Source: JAEUIT01 sp034439815 (GTDB lineage Bacteria; Planctomycetota; Phycisphaerae; Phycisphaerales; SM1A02). Taken from it: DNA of 13,384 nt. The stretch lies in the NCBI GenBank assembly GCA_034439815.1, contig JAWXBD010000143.1:1-13384 (forward strand), read 5' to 3'. Position 1 is the first letter of the stretch, and each line of letters starts with the position of its first letter. The notes below the pieces were generated by a model. That model was not told where the DNA came from and ran no database searches. It saw nothing but the letters and a program-made list of their open reading frames with translations. Shown here piece by piece: positions 6,550-13,384 of the stretch. Made by a program: the position numbers and the translations under genes.

Positions 6550-7656
6550 ATGATTGTCGGCGTGCCCAGCGAAGTGAAAACGGACGAGTACCGGGTCGGC
6601 ATGCGACCGGTGGGAGCGGAGCTGCTGATCCGCGAGGGGCACACCGTTGTGGTCCAGGCTGGCGCGGGATTCGGCTCTGGATTCGGAGACGAGCTGTATG
6701 TGGAGGCCGGGGCGGAGATTCTCCCCGCCGCGGCGGACGTCTGGCGGCGCGCCGACCTGATCGTCAAGGTCAAAGAGCCCCAGCCGCAGGAGTTCCCGCT
6801 CATCCGCGAAGGGCAGTTTGTATTTACGTATTTTCACTTTGCTGCCGACAAGAACCTGACGCTCGCCTGTCTCGAACGGAAGTGCGTCTCGATCGCGTAC
6901 GAGACGCTCACCGATGACCGGGGTGGTCTCCCGCTGCTCACGCCGATGAGTGAAGTTGCCGGCAAGCTGTCGGTGCAGGAAGGCGCCAAGTATCTCGAAC
7001 GGCCGTGGGGCGGCAAAGGTGTGCTGCTCGGCGGCGTGCCGGGCGTCGCTCCGGGACACGTGCTGATTCTCGGCGGCGGCGTCGTCGGCAGCTGCGCCGC
7101 GCAGGTTGCAGCGGGAATGGGCGCGGACGTCGTCATCATGGATATCTCGATCGATCGCCTCCGGCGCCTCGCTGAAATCATGCCGAAGAATGTCCGCTGC
7201 GTGTACAGCGACGTGCAGGCCATCCGGGAACGGCTGCGGTGGGCCGATGTGATCGTCGGCGCTGTGCTCGTCCCGGGTGCCAAGGCGCCGTGGCTGATCC
7301 GACGCAGCGATCTGAAGTACATCGGTGCCGGCTCGGTGATTGTCGACGTCGCCATCGACCAGGGCGGCTGTGTTGAGACGAGTCGCGTCACCACCCACCG
7401 CGACCCGGTGTACGAGGTCGACAGCATCGTGCACTACTGCGTCGGAAACATGCCCGGGGCGGTCGCGCGCACGTCGACGATCGCGCTGACCAACGTCACG
7501 CTGCCATGGGTGCTGAAGATCGCCCGCCACGGTCCCGACCATCTGGCGAAGCGTGATCACCACTTCGCCAACGCCATCAACACCAACCGCGGATCGCTCA
7601 CGAATCAGGCGGTTTCGCAGGCGCACGACATCGAGTTCGAAAAGCTCGCCGGGTAG
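6550..7656 (+). CDS. ald: Alanine dehydrogenase
   Basis: A 368-aa NAD-dependent L-alanine dehydrogenase that interconverts L-alanine with pyruvate and ammonium. The start MIVGVPSEVKTDEYRVGM is the family's N-terminal motif. Numbering matches the well-studied enzyme: Arg15 (EYRVG), Lys75 (KVKEPQ) and His96 (YFHFAA) for pyruvate binding and catalysis, and Asp270 in DVAIDQGGC. The NAD-binding glycine motif is GGGVVGS at 175-181. The start at ATG 6550 is preferred over an in-frame extension to 6421. It is preceded by GGAG at 6539-6542 with 7-base spacing, and the homologous protein begins exactly there. One small departure is MRPVGAE where relatives usually have TPxG. It is divergent from the secreted-protein gene, with purD 30 bases downstream, so the two may be co-transcribed. 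The length is normal and all key residues are present. Confidence 0.95.
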   Translation: MIVGVPSEVKTDEYRVGMRPVGAELLIREGHTVVVQAGAGFGSGFGDELYVEAGAEILPAAADVWRRADLIVKVKEPQPQEFPLIREGQFVFTYFHFAADKNLTLACLERKCVSIAYETLTDDRGGLPLLTPMSEVAGKLSVQEGAKYLERPWGGKGVLLGGVPGVAPGHVLILGGGVVGSCAAQVAAGMGADVVIMDISIDRLRRLAEIMPKNVRCVYSDVQAIRERLRWADVIVGAVLVPGAKAPWLIRRSDLKYIGAGSVIVDVAIDQGGCVETSRVTTHRDPVYEVDSIVHYCVGNMPGAVARTSTIALTNVTLPWVLKIARHGPDHLAKRDHHFANAINTNRGSLTNQAVSQAHDIEFEKLAG

Positions 7657-7686
7657 AAAACGCGTGGAACGGATCACAGACTTCTC

Positions 7687-9030
7687 ATGACGACCCCTGC
7701 CCCGCTGCCATCTCCCTGCAACGTTCTGCTCCTCGGCACCGGCGGACGTGAGCACGCGTTAGCCTGGAAGCTGCGCAAATCGCCGCATCTCGGTGAGCTC
7801 TGGGTCCAGGACGGCGCCAGCGCCGGACTGGCGTCGCTCGCGCGCATCTGTCCGGAACCGATCGATGTCCGGCAGATCTTTCGACTGCAACGGTGGTGTG
7901 AGCGGGAGAACATCCACTTCGTCGTGATCGGTCCGGAAGCGCTGCTCGAAAAGGATTTCTCAACACTGCTCGCTGCGCCGGGGCGCGTTGTCTTCGGTCC
8001 GACGCGCGACGGTGCGAAGCTTGAGTGGGACAAGGCGTACGCGAAACAGATCATGCGCACGGCGTCCATTCCTACCGCCGAGGGAAGGGTGTTCGACACG
8101 CTCGACGCGGCGGCCCGCTACGTCATCGCGCACAGCGAAGAACCGCTCGTCGTGAAGGCCTCGGGACTCGCGGCCGGCAAGGGCGTCGTCGTGTGCTCCA
8201 ACAAGGATGAAGCGCTCGACGCGGTGGAGCGCATCATGGGCGACCGGGAGTTCGGCGACGCGGGCTCGAAAGTGGTGATCGAAGAGCGGCTGAGCGGCCA
8301 GGAAGTGTCGGTGCTCGCGCTCGTGGACGGCCGGACGATCAACGTGCTCGACCCCTGCCAGGATCACAAGCAGGTCGGCGAAGGGGACACCGGTCCGAAC
8401 ACCGGCGGGATGGGTGCCTACTGCCCGACGCCGCTCATCGACAACCCGCTGATGGAGCTTATCCAGCGGCAGATCCTCGTGCCGGTCGTCGACGCTCTGC
8501 GCCGCGATGGCGTGGTCTTTCGCGGCGTGCTGTACGCAGGGCTGATGCTGACCCCGGCCGGCCCCAAGGTGCTTGAGTTCAACACCCGGTTCGGGGATCC
8601 GGAGACGCAGCCGCTCATGGTGCGGCTCGACGGCGATCTGCTCGCCCTGCTGTATGGCGCGGCCACGGGCACCCTCGACGGCATTGACTACACGTTTGCA
8701 GAGCGGGCCGCCTGTTGTGTATGCGTCTGCTCGGGTGGCTATCCCGGCACGATCGTGACGGGGAAAACAGTCCAGGGGGTCGACGCCGCAAGTCAGCTGC
8801 CCGACGTCACCGTGTTCCACGCCGGTACCGCTCGGGACGCTCGGGGCCAGCTGGTGACCAGTGGCGGACGCGTGTTTGGCGTGACGGCTGTCGGTCATGA
8901 TCTTCTCGACGCCCGGGAGAAGGCCAACGCCGCCGCGTCGATGATTCAGTTCGAGGGGGCGTTCTTCCGACGCGATATCGGGAACCGCGTGCTGCCCAGG
9001 ATCGCTCGGACGACACAGTCGAGTTCGTGA
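7687..9030 (+). CDS. purD: Phosphoribosylamine-glycine ligase (GAR synthetase)
   Basis: A 447-aa enzyme of de novo purine synthesis that joins 5-phosphoribosylamine and glycine using ATP to make GAR. N-domain: GTGGREHALAWKL at 17-29 and VIGPEALL at 80-87. ATP-grasp region: KASGLAAGKGVVV at 157-169, the QDHKQVGEGDTGPNTGGMG stretch at 225-243, and RFGDPETQ at 301-308. The C-domain follows to about 430, with GYPG at 351-354. The length suits the single-function bacterial protein. The start at ATG 7687 leaves an ordinary 10-residue lead before the Rossmann-like fold; the Shine-Dalgarno is poor. A cysteine-rich strand (CCVCVC, 343-348) stands where I would expect mostly small hydrophobic residues. 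It follows ald by 30 bases on the same strand. No terminator is evident after the stop. Confidence 0.96.
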   Translation: MTTPAPLPSPCNVLLLGTGGREHALAWKLRKSPHLGELWVQDGASAGLASLARICPEPIDVRQIFRLQRWCERENIHFVVIGPEALLEKDFSTLLAAPGRVVFGPTRDGAKLEWDKAYAKQIMRTASIPTAEGRVFDTLDAAARYVIAHSEEPLVVKASGLAAGKGVVVCSNKDEALDAVERIMGDREFGDAGSKVVIEERLSGQEVSVLALVDGRTINVLDPCQDHKQVGEGDTGPNTGGMGAYCPTPLIDNPLMELIQRQILVPVVDALRRDGVVFRGVLYAGLMLTPAGPKVLEFNTRFGDPETQPLMVRLDGDLLALLYGAATGTLDGIDYTFAERAACCVCVCSGGYPGTIVTGKTVQGVDAASQLPDVTVFHAGTARDARGQLVTSGGRVFGVTAVGHDLLDAREKANAAASMIQFEGAFFRRDIGNRVLPRIARTTQSSS

Positions 9031-9095
9031 CGCGCGAGGCACGGCTCGGACCAAACCGCTCGCCCGCCAATCGGAAACTCCTTGCAAGTCGCCAC

Positions 9096-9123
9096 TTGTT
9101 GCCGATACGAGGCTTGCTACACT
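9096..9123 (+). promoter_or_regulatory. Candidate promoter of the protease gene
   Basis: TTGTTG (9096-9101), a 16-base spacer, and TACACT (9118-9123) make a plausible sigma-70-type promoter. It would start a transcript near 9130 with a leader of about 270 bases before the protease ATG. The -10 and its flank (GCTACACT) are shared with the ald upstream region. Confidence 0.45.
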
Positions 9124-9225
9124 CGGTCTTTCGGGTGATGAATTGGCATTTCTGTGACTGCGCCTTCAATTCGTTTGCGTAGTACTCCGGGCCTGAATGA
9201 CTGCGCCGCTCAACCCTCGCTGCAG

Positions 9226-9306
9226 CTGAGACTGCTGATACCGCTGATCAGGCTGAGCAAGCTGAGCAAGCTGAGCAAGCTGAGCAAGCTGATCAAGCTG
9301 ATCAAG
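9226..9306 (+). repeat. 9-bp tandem repeat array in the protease leader
   Basis: Nine successive 9-bp units all begin CTGA. The first three are divergent (CTGAGACTG, CTGATACCG, CTGATCAGG), then four identical CTGAGCAAG, then two CTGATCAAG. The array ends 92 bases before the protease start and lies downstream of the candidate promoter. A GTG-started small frame across it (9154-9402) would read repeated LSK/LIK, and the opposite strand would read LAQ. The graded decay of units from the left suggests expansion by slippage. The function is unknown: it could be a length-variable leader, a leader peptide, or neutral. Confidence 0.85.
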
Positions 9307-9398
9307 CGAATGCCGCCGCTGCCGCGTTCGAAGAATTTCTCCCGTACCGCTCACCTACCTCGTTGCCGACCCCGCCAGGCAATCCGGAGATCCGAAGC

Positions 9399-12398
9399 AT
9401 GATGCTGCGTCTCGTCCCCGCCACGCTCCTGTGTGCAACTCTTGTGGGCTCGATCATGTTCGAGCACTCCCTCAACGCCAGCGTGGTTGCTGCGAAGGGA
9501 GAGACCGGGTCAGCCTCTGCGGCTGGCGCCGCGAAGTTCGGGAGTCCGCTGGCAAACCCCGCCGCGCATCCTGATGCGAGCGCGGCGCTCGCCCTGACTG
9601 ACAGCGGCGACCTGCAGGCGTACCGCAATCCGCTCGCGCGCACGCACCGCGCTCCGTATCCAAAGGTGCCGACGGACCAACTGCGCCTCCCGGTCAACGC
9701 CGCCACGGGTCAGCTCAGCTATACCGGTCGCATCATCGTCAAGCTTCACGACGACATCGGTGCCCGCGCGCCCAAGACCGCGCCCACGGATCGGCTTGTC
9801 AGCATCAACGGCCGCGATGTGTCGTCGTTCGACCTCGTGCTGGCCCGCTATTCCGCGTCCGTCCAGTCATGGATCACCCACCGGAGCGACGACCAGCTTC
9901 GAGCCATCGAGCTCCGGGCTGAAGCGAAGAGCGGCCGAGGTCAGCCTGACCTTGCGAGCTACGTCGTCGTCTCCGTGCAGCCCGGCCGCGAATTGATTGT
10001 GGCGCGGGCCCTCAACGAGCTGGACATCGTCGAGTTCGTCGAGCTGGAACGGCCCCTCGAAACGCATCAGACCGTCACCGGCTGCGTGCCGAACAACACG
10101 ACCATGGCCTGCAACTTCCCCGGGAACACCTGTGCGGATCCGGCTGCGGGGCTCGGCTGCAATCCCGATCCAGGCTGCGTCGCGGATGATCCTACGATCT
10201 GCGAGGCTGGATGTGCTGACGCGGCCTGCTGCCAACTCGTGTCGACGTATTTGGCCTACTGCTCGGATACCGACTTCGCGAGTGGATGGGACGTCTTCTG
10301 CGCCGCGTACGCGAACCTCCTGTGCGATGGTTCAATTTATGACGCCGGCGCCGGTCCGCCCCCGGGCCTCCGATACGACCCCTGCTTCAGCGACGGAGCG
10401 GGTGCACCGAATCCGCTGTTCGTCGACATTGTGCCTCTCCTCGCGGGCGGTTGTTTTGAGGTGCATGACTTCCGCGGCTGTGACAGGCCGGAGTGCTGCT
10501 TCGCTGTCTGCAGCCTCGACGTCACGTGCTGCACCATTACCTGGGATGCCACGTGCGTCAGCCTTGCTTCGAGCGAAGCACTCACGAGCGTCTGCCGCAC
10601 CACCCCCATTCAAGGGCCCACCCCGAACTTCAAGGGTGAACTCAAGAACAACCCGAACTATCCCGCAATCGGGGAAGTTCCGCTCTTCGCGGCCGGCTGG
10701 CAGACGTATCTGTTCGCGGAACCGACGATCGGCGAGTTCGCCGCACCGCCGCCCGCGATCGACGATTTCGTCTTCCTCTCGAACAAGTTCCGTGGCGGCG
10801 GGTTGGATTTGACCGGTGTGCGGGAGCTGCAGACGCAGTTCGCAAATGTGTACCAGGGTGGTGCCGAGCCGATCCTGAATGGCGCCGGCATCAAGATCGG
10901 CGTCATTGACTTTTCCGCGCATGTGAATCATGAGGAGTTCGTCACCGGCTCAGGCGGCATCCCGCTGTTGGAACCGCGGGTCATTCTCGAGCCTGGCCAG
11001 ACGCCGATCCTTATCGGTGGCGGCGCAAATGATCCGGACCATGGCACCGCGTGCCTGGGCATGCTCGTCGCAAGCGATAACGGGGTCGGTGTCACAGGCA
11101 TCGCGCACGAAGCTCAAGGCTATTTCTTCCCCGCGCTCTCGCTCGAACAAGGATCCCGTCTGCCGAATGCGTTTACGTCGGCAGCCGAGACGTTTGCTGA
11201 CGGTGATGTGCTGAGCGTTTCGATCGGCTTTCCAGGTGCGGGGCCGCTCACGCTCTCCGAATCCATCGGCGGGCTGATCGGGCTCGCCTCCGACCTCGGT
11301 ATCACCGTGGTGGTTTCTGCCGGTAACGATGCGATTCCAATCGCCGCCTCCCCGTTTGAGACAGGCGCGATCGTCGTCGGCGCCGCGTGGCCCGGCCAGA
11401 GCTTGGGCGTCGCCGCATGCGGCAATGCGTTCTATCACTACTGCCGCATGTTCTTTTCGAACTTCACGGGTGACGGCACAGTGCACGTATCCGGCTGGGG
11501 CGCCGGGGTGACAACGTGCGGGTACGGCGATCTCCACACGGGTGCCAACGGCTCGGATCCGGAGGATCCGGAGACCAACAATCTCCGCCGCTACACCTCG
11601 AGGTTCAACGGAACGAGTGCCGCCGCACCGATGATCGCCGGCCTTGCTGCGGTACTTCAGGGCTGGTCAAAGCAGCTGTACGGCTCGCCAATCACACCCA
11701 TCCAGATGCGCGATGTCGTCAGCACAGCCAGTCGCGGTGAACAGTGCTATTCAAACGGCCTCACCGCCGGTCCAGACAGCATCGGCTGCAATGGACCGGT
11801 GAGCGGCGAGACTCTGCCGCTCATCGGCGCCTACCCCGATGCCCTGGAGTCGGGCTTCGCGATTCTCAACGGCCAGTTCGTCAGCGGTAACTCCACCGAC
11901 GTGAAGATCGTCTACGGCGACCCGCTTGCTTCATCTCCGCCCTCGTCGTTCCGCATTCGCGCGCTCGACGGCAACTACCTGAAGATCGTCGCGAAGTACG
12001 CGACCGCCGGCACGACGAACCTTGGCCTCTCGTATCTCGCGACTGGCTATACGACCGATCTCATCGCGGTCGTCGCTGCGCCGGCGCTCGATCCCGACGT
12101 CTTGCAGGGCATCTCGCTCATCGCTGTCTCCAGTGCCACAAAGCCCTTCGTCATCATGGGCGGCTTTCTCTACAACTGGTCCGATGAACGATGGGACTTC
12201 GTGGGCATCAACTTCATCGGGCCTGGCCTCAGCACGAACGTGTTCGCGGTCAATCAGTTCCTCCTGCCGAAGTACTTCGGACCGGGCGGCAAGGTTCAGG
12301 CGCGCCTGTGGACATGCGGACTTGGCAACGTGACGTCCCATCAGGTGTGGCACGATTTGATCCAGCTCAACGTGACCGGCGGGATCTTGAATCCGTGA
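9399..12398 (+). CDS. Secreted subtilisin-family (S8) protease with Cys-rich modules
   Basis: A 999-aa exported serine protease. Start ATG 9399 has GGAG at 9386-9389 (9-base spacing). An in-frame TTG at 9363 has no such support. Residues about 4-21 are a signal-like hydrophobic stretch, then a low-complexity Ala/Ser segment. About 96-226 looks like a propeptide. About 229-399 is a cysteine-rich insert with two related modules: module A with CC at 277-278, C288, WDVFC ending C301, and C309; module B with C361, CC at 366-367, C371, CC at 377-378, WDATC ending C386, and C399. The subtilase domain is about 490-780, with Asp504 (GVIDFS), His548 (DPDHGTA), oxyanion Asn643 (SAGND) and Ser740 (FNGTSAAAPMIAG). 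The last 180 residues are beta-rich and unrecognised. No anchor or sorting signal is visible at the C-terminus. The gene stands alone, with a repeat-bearing leader and a strong terminator. Substrate unknown. Confidence 0.93.
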   Translation: MMLRLVPATLLCATLVGSIMFEHSLNASVVAAKGETGSASAAGAAKFGSPLANPAAHPDASAALALTDSGDLQAYRNPLARTHRAPYPKVPTDQLRLPVNAATGQLSYTGRIIVKLHDDIGARAPKTAPTDRLVSINGRDVSSFDLVLARYSASVQSWITHRSDDQLRAIELRAEAKSGRGQPDLASYVVVSVQPGRELIVARALNELDIVEFVELERPLETHQTVTGCVPNNTTMACNFPGNTCADPAAGLGCNPDPGCVADDPTICEAGCADAACCQLVSTYLAYCSDTDFASGWDVFCAAYANLLCDGSIYDAGAGPPPGLRYDPCFSDGAGAPNPLFVDIVPLLAGGCFEVHDFRGCDRPECCFAVCSLDVTCCTITWDATCVSLASSEALTSVCRTTPIQGPTPNFKGELKNNPNYPAIGEVPLFAAGWQTYLFAEPTIGEFAAPPPAIDDFVFLSNKFRGGGLDLTGVRELQTQFANVYQGGAEPILNGAGIKIGVIDFSAHVNHEEFVTGSGGIPLLEPRVILEPGQTPILIGGGANDPDHGTACLGMLVASDNGVGVTGIAHEAQGYFFPALSLEQGSRLPNAFTSAAETFADGDVLSVSIGFPGAGPLTLSESIGGLIGLASDLGITVVVSAGNDAIPIAASPFETGAIVVGAAWPGQSLGVAACGNAFYHYCRMFFSNFTGDGTVHVSGWGAGVTTCGYGDLHTGANGSDPEDPETNNLRRYTSRFNGTSAAAPMIAGLAAVLQGWSKQLYGSPITPIQMRDVVSTASRGEQCYSNGLTAGPDSIGCNGPVSGETLPLIGAYPDALESGFAILNGQFVSGNSTDVKIVYGDPLASSPPSSFRIRALDGNYLKIVAKYATAGTTNLGLSYLATGYTTDLIAVVAAPALDPDVLQGISLIAVSSATKPFVIMGGFLYNWSDERWDFVGINFIGPGLSTNVFAVNQFLLPKYFGPGGKVQARLWTCGLGNVTSHQVWHDLIQLNVTGGILNP

Positions 12399-12455
12399 TC
12401 GGGATCCCCTAAATCAGGGCCCGCACGCCGCCCCCTCCGCGACGACATGACATCG

Positions 12456-12485
12456 AACCCCCGGTCTCCAAGGACCGGGGGTTTT
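12456..12485 (+). terminator. Rho-independent terminator after the protease gene
   Basis: CCCCCGGTC (12458-12466), loop TCCAAG, and GACCGGGGG (12473-12481) form a perfect 9-bp GC-rich stem followed by TTTT (12482-12485). The AA before the stem can extend the pairing. It lies 60 bases past the protease stop and closes that transcript before the regulator gene. Confidence 0.93.
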
Positions 12486-12513
12486 CATTTGCGTCTGTAC
12501 GCCGCTTTCAAAG

Positions 12514-12531
12514 TTTCAGTCTTTTCTGAAA
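12514..12531. promoter_or_regulatory. Palindrome, candidate operator of the GbsR-type regulator
   Basis: TTTCAGTCTTTTCTGAAA is a perfect 6-bp inverted repeat with a 6-base spacer, giving half-site centres about 12 bp apart. It lies 41 bases before the regulator ATG, in a short AT-rich patch. Its position fits autoregulation by the dimeric winged-helix protein encoded next to it. The spacing also allows a weak RNA hairpin. Confidence 0.45.
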
Positions 12532-12572
12532 ACTCGCTCGCTCCCCGCGACGTCGGCCGGTACGCTGCATCC

Positions 12573-13229
12573 ATGGACGCTCACAGCCAGATCCCTCTCG
12601 CGCCGCCACCGCCGCGCAGTCCGCGCGCGGGCGGACCGGACCAGATCACCGACACGGAGCTAGGAAACTCGCAGGACCGGTTCATCGCGCTGTGGGGTGA
12701 GATGGGGTCGCGATGGGGCGTTCCGCGGACGATGGCTGAAGTGCATGCGCTGCTCTTCGTGCACGGCGATCCGCTTCACGCCGATGCGATCATGGATCGG
12801 CTCCGCATCTCACGCGGCAATGTCTCGATGACGCTGCGAACGCTCGTCGAGTGGGGCATCATCACGCGGCAGCATGAGCGCGGCGACCGGCGCGAGTACT
12901 TTCGCGCAGAGCAGGACGTGTGGAAGCTCTTCGCCACCGTCGCCCGCGCCCGCAAGCGGCGCGAGATTGATCCGCTGGTCGAAGGGCTTTCGCGCTGCCG
13001 GACGAGTCCGCTGCGGGGACGCGAAGGTGCAGCACGCTCGGCGCACAATGCACGTGTCGACGAATTGCTTGACGCGGTGCAGCTCCTCGACGGCGTGAGC
13101 GAGCGGCTCGTCGGTGCCGACGGCGGTGCGCTGCGCCGAACCACGGTGGCGCTCGCGAAGCTTGTCGGTTTCGTGAGTCCGTTCGGCCGACGACGCTCTG
13201 AAGCCCCGTCCAAAGGAGGCCGATCGTGA
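12573..13229 (+). CDS. GbsR/MarR-type winged-helix transcriptional regulator
   Basis: A 218-aa DNA-binding protein. After a Pro-rich N-terminal tail (1-28) comes RFIALWGEMGSRWGVPRTMA (36-55), typical of the GbsR branch of MarR-like regulators. The winged helix-turn-helix is about 56-113: helix 2 LHADAIMDRLRIS, recognition helix RGNVSMTLRTLVEWGII, and wing ERGDRREYFRAE. C-terminal helices at about 115-200 probably dimerise. GbsR-type proteins often control osmoprotectant or membrane-transport genes, but the target here is unknown. ATG 12573 is chosen because the family's conserved region follows it, and the in-frame extension to 12447 would run through the protease terminator. The tail is basic (FGRRRSEAPSKGGRS). 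The stop overlaps the start of the next gene (GTGA), so the two are likely one operon and this neighbour is the best candidate target. Confidence 0.85.
   Translation: MDAHSQIPLAPPPPRSPRAGGPDQITDTELGNSQDRFIALWGEMGSRWGVPRTMAEVHALLFVHGDPLHADAIMDRLRISRGNVSMTLRTLVEWGIITRQHERGDRREYFRAEQDVWKLFATVARARKRREIDPLVEGLSRCRTSPLRGREGAARSAHNARVDELLDAVQLLDGVSERLVGADGGALRRTTVALAKLVGFVSPFGRRRSEAPSKGGRS
13212..13219 (+). promoter_or_regulatory. Strong ribosome binding site for the overlapping downstream gene
   Basis: AAAGGAGG with a 6-base gap to GTG at 13226. It is the best Shine-Dalgarno in the window, where several other genes have weak or none. It lies inside the end of the regulator gene and decides the GTG start of the next one. 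Confidence 0.8.
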
Positions 13230-13384
13230 CCTCCATCCGAACCACCACGCCGACAAGCGACCGGATGGGTCTGGCGACGCGCCGGATCATCCTGTCCGCA
13301 GTGTGGCCGTGTCTGGCGCGGATCCCGCTGCCGAAGGCCTCCGCGAACGCCGAGGCGGAACTTTGCGTGTCCGTGACACTCGAA
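13226..13384 (+). CDS. Unrecognised protein, N-terminal part (runs out of window)
   Basis: Fifty-three codons are visible from GTG 13226, beginning MTSIRTTTPTSDRMGLATRR and followed by a mildly hydrophobic stretch (IILSAVWPCLARIPL). The start overlaps the regulator stop by three bases (GTGA) and has a strong Shine-Dalgarno, so translation is probably coupled to the regulator. I cannot assign a family from this fragment. The hydrophobic stretch after basic residues could be a membrane segment or a signal, but its proline makes that uncertain. Genes next to GbsR-type regulators are often transport or membrane functions, which is only a hint here. Confidence 0.65.
   Translation, partial: MTSIRTTTPTSDRMGLATRRIILSAVWPCLARIPLPKASANAEAELCVSVTLE

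Noticed and set aside
6364..7755. Minus-strand frame open for about 464 codons antisense to ald, continuous with the secreted-protein gene
   Set aside because: Arg/His/Asp-rich shadow of a GC-rich gene. The signal peptide at 6363 and the intact ald motifs on the plus strand decide against it.
7960..9087. 375-codon minus-strand open frame opposite purD
   Set aside because: Shadow frame. PurD motifs on the plus strand are complete, and the antisense product has no recognisable domain.
9154..9402. Small GTG-started frame spanning the 9-bp repeat as a protein gene
   Set aside because: No Shine-Dalgarno or domain, low-complexity LSK repeats, and its end overlaps the protease start. Kept only as a possible leader peptide in the findings.
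12447..12572. Longer N-terminus for the GbsR-type regulator
   Set aside because: It would be translated through the rho-independent terminator and adds no family-conserved sequence.
12810..13290. Minus-strand frames opposite the regulator
   Set aside because: Arg-rich shadows with no motif. The regulator's winged-helix frame is convincing.

Overview
The window reads as about 13.4 kb of a GC-rich bacterial chromosome, most likely from Planctomycetota and possibly Phycisphaerae. This is inferred from protein style. The secreted protease carries a CC-x3-C / CC / WD-x2-C cysteine module of a kind I associate with planctomycete and myxobacterial secreted proteins. A secreted protein ends in a pseudopilin-like tail (DPYS, then ENNEDDGG, then ILWPP) common in planctomycete hypothetical proteins. 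A TPR protein is fused to a sulfotransferase, and several starts lack a clear Shine-Dalgarno. The taxon is not proven from this window.

Region 1 (1-2331) is a decayed mobile-element zone, all on the minus strand. At the left edge is the N-terminus of an IS701-type transposase that runs out of the window. Beside it lies a short lipoprotein gene that is frameshifted (between about 524 and 552) and whose shifted frame runs open into the IS. A CTAG at 312-315 fits the YTAR target site of IS701 elements and may be the junction. Next comes a stretch with no gene (881-1260), then a 5'-truncated IS110-family transposase (1261-2073) that keeps its C-terminal domain but has no recognisable DEDD nuclease domain. 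2074-2331 holds no gene I can support.

Region 2 (2332-6363) is a minus-strand run in the order: secreted protein with signal peptide (4888-6363), thioredoxin reductase trxB (3834-4814), and a TPR-sulfotransferase (2332-3816) that starts 17 bases after trxB ends. A 17-bp imperfect tandem repeat sits between the first two genes.

Region 3 (6364-9030) opens with a divergent promoter region, followed by plus-strand alanine dehydrogenase (ald) and purD, 30 bases apart. Both are housekeeping enzymes with intact active-site motifs.

Region 4 (9031-12490) holds a large secreted subtilisin-family protease (999 aa) preceded by a long leader with a 9-bp tandem repeat array. It ends at a clear rho-independent terminator (12456-12485).

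Region 5 (12491-13384) is a GbsR/MarR-type regulator preceded by a palindrome that could be its operator. The regulator's stop codon overlaps the GTG start of an unrecognised gene that leaves the window. That gene has the strongest Shine-Dalgarno seen here, so the pair is probably translationally coupled.

I do not see a complete defence system, CRISPR array, rRNA or convincing tRNA. The least explained items are the cysteine-module protease with its repeat-bearing leader, the doubly broken lipoprotein gene, and the structured 3' flank of the IS110 remnant.
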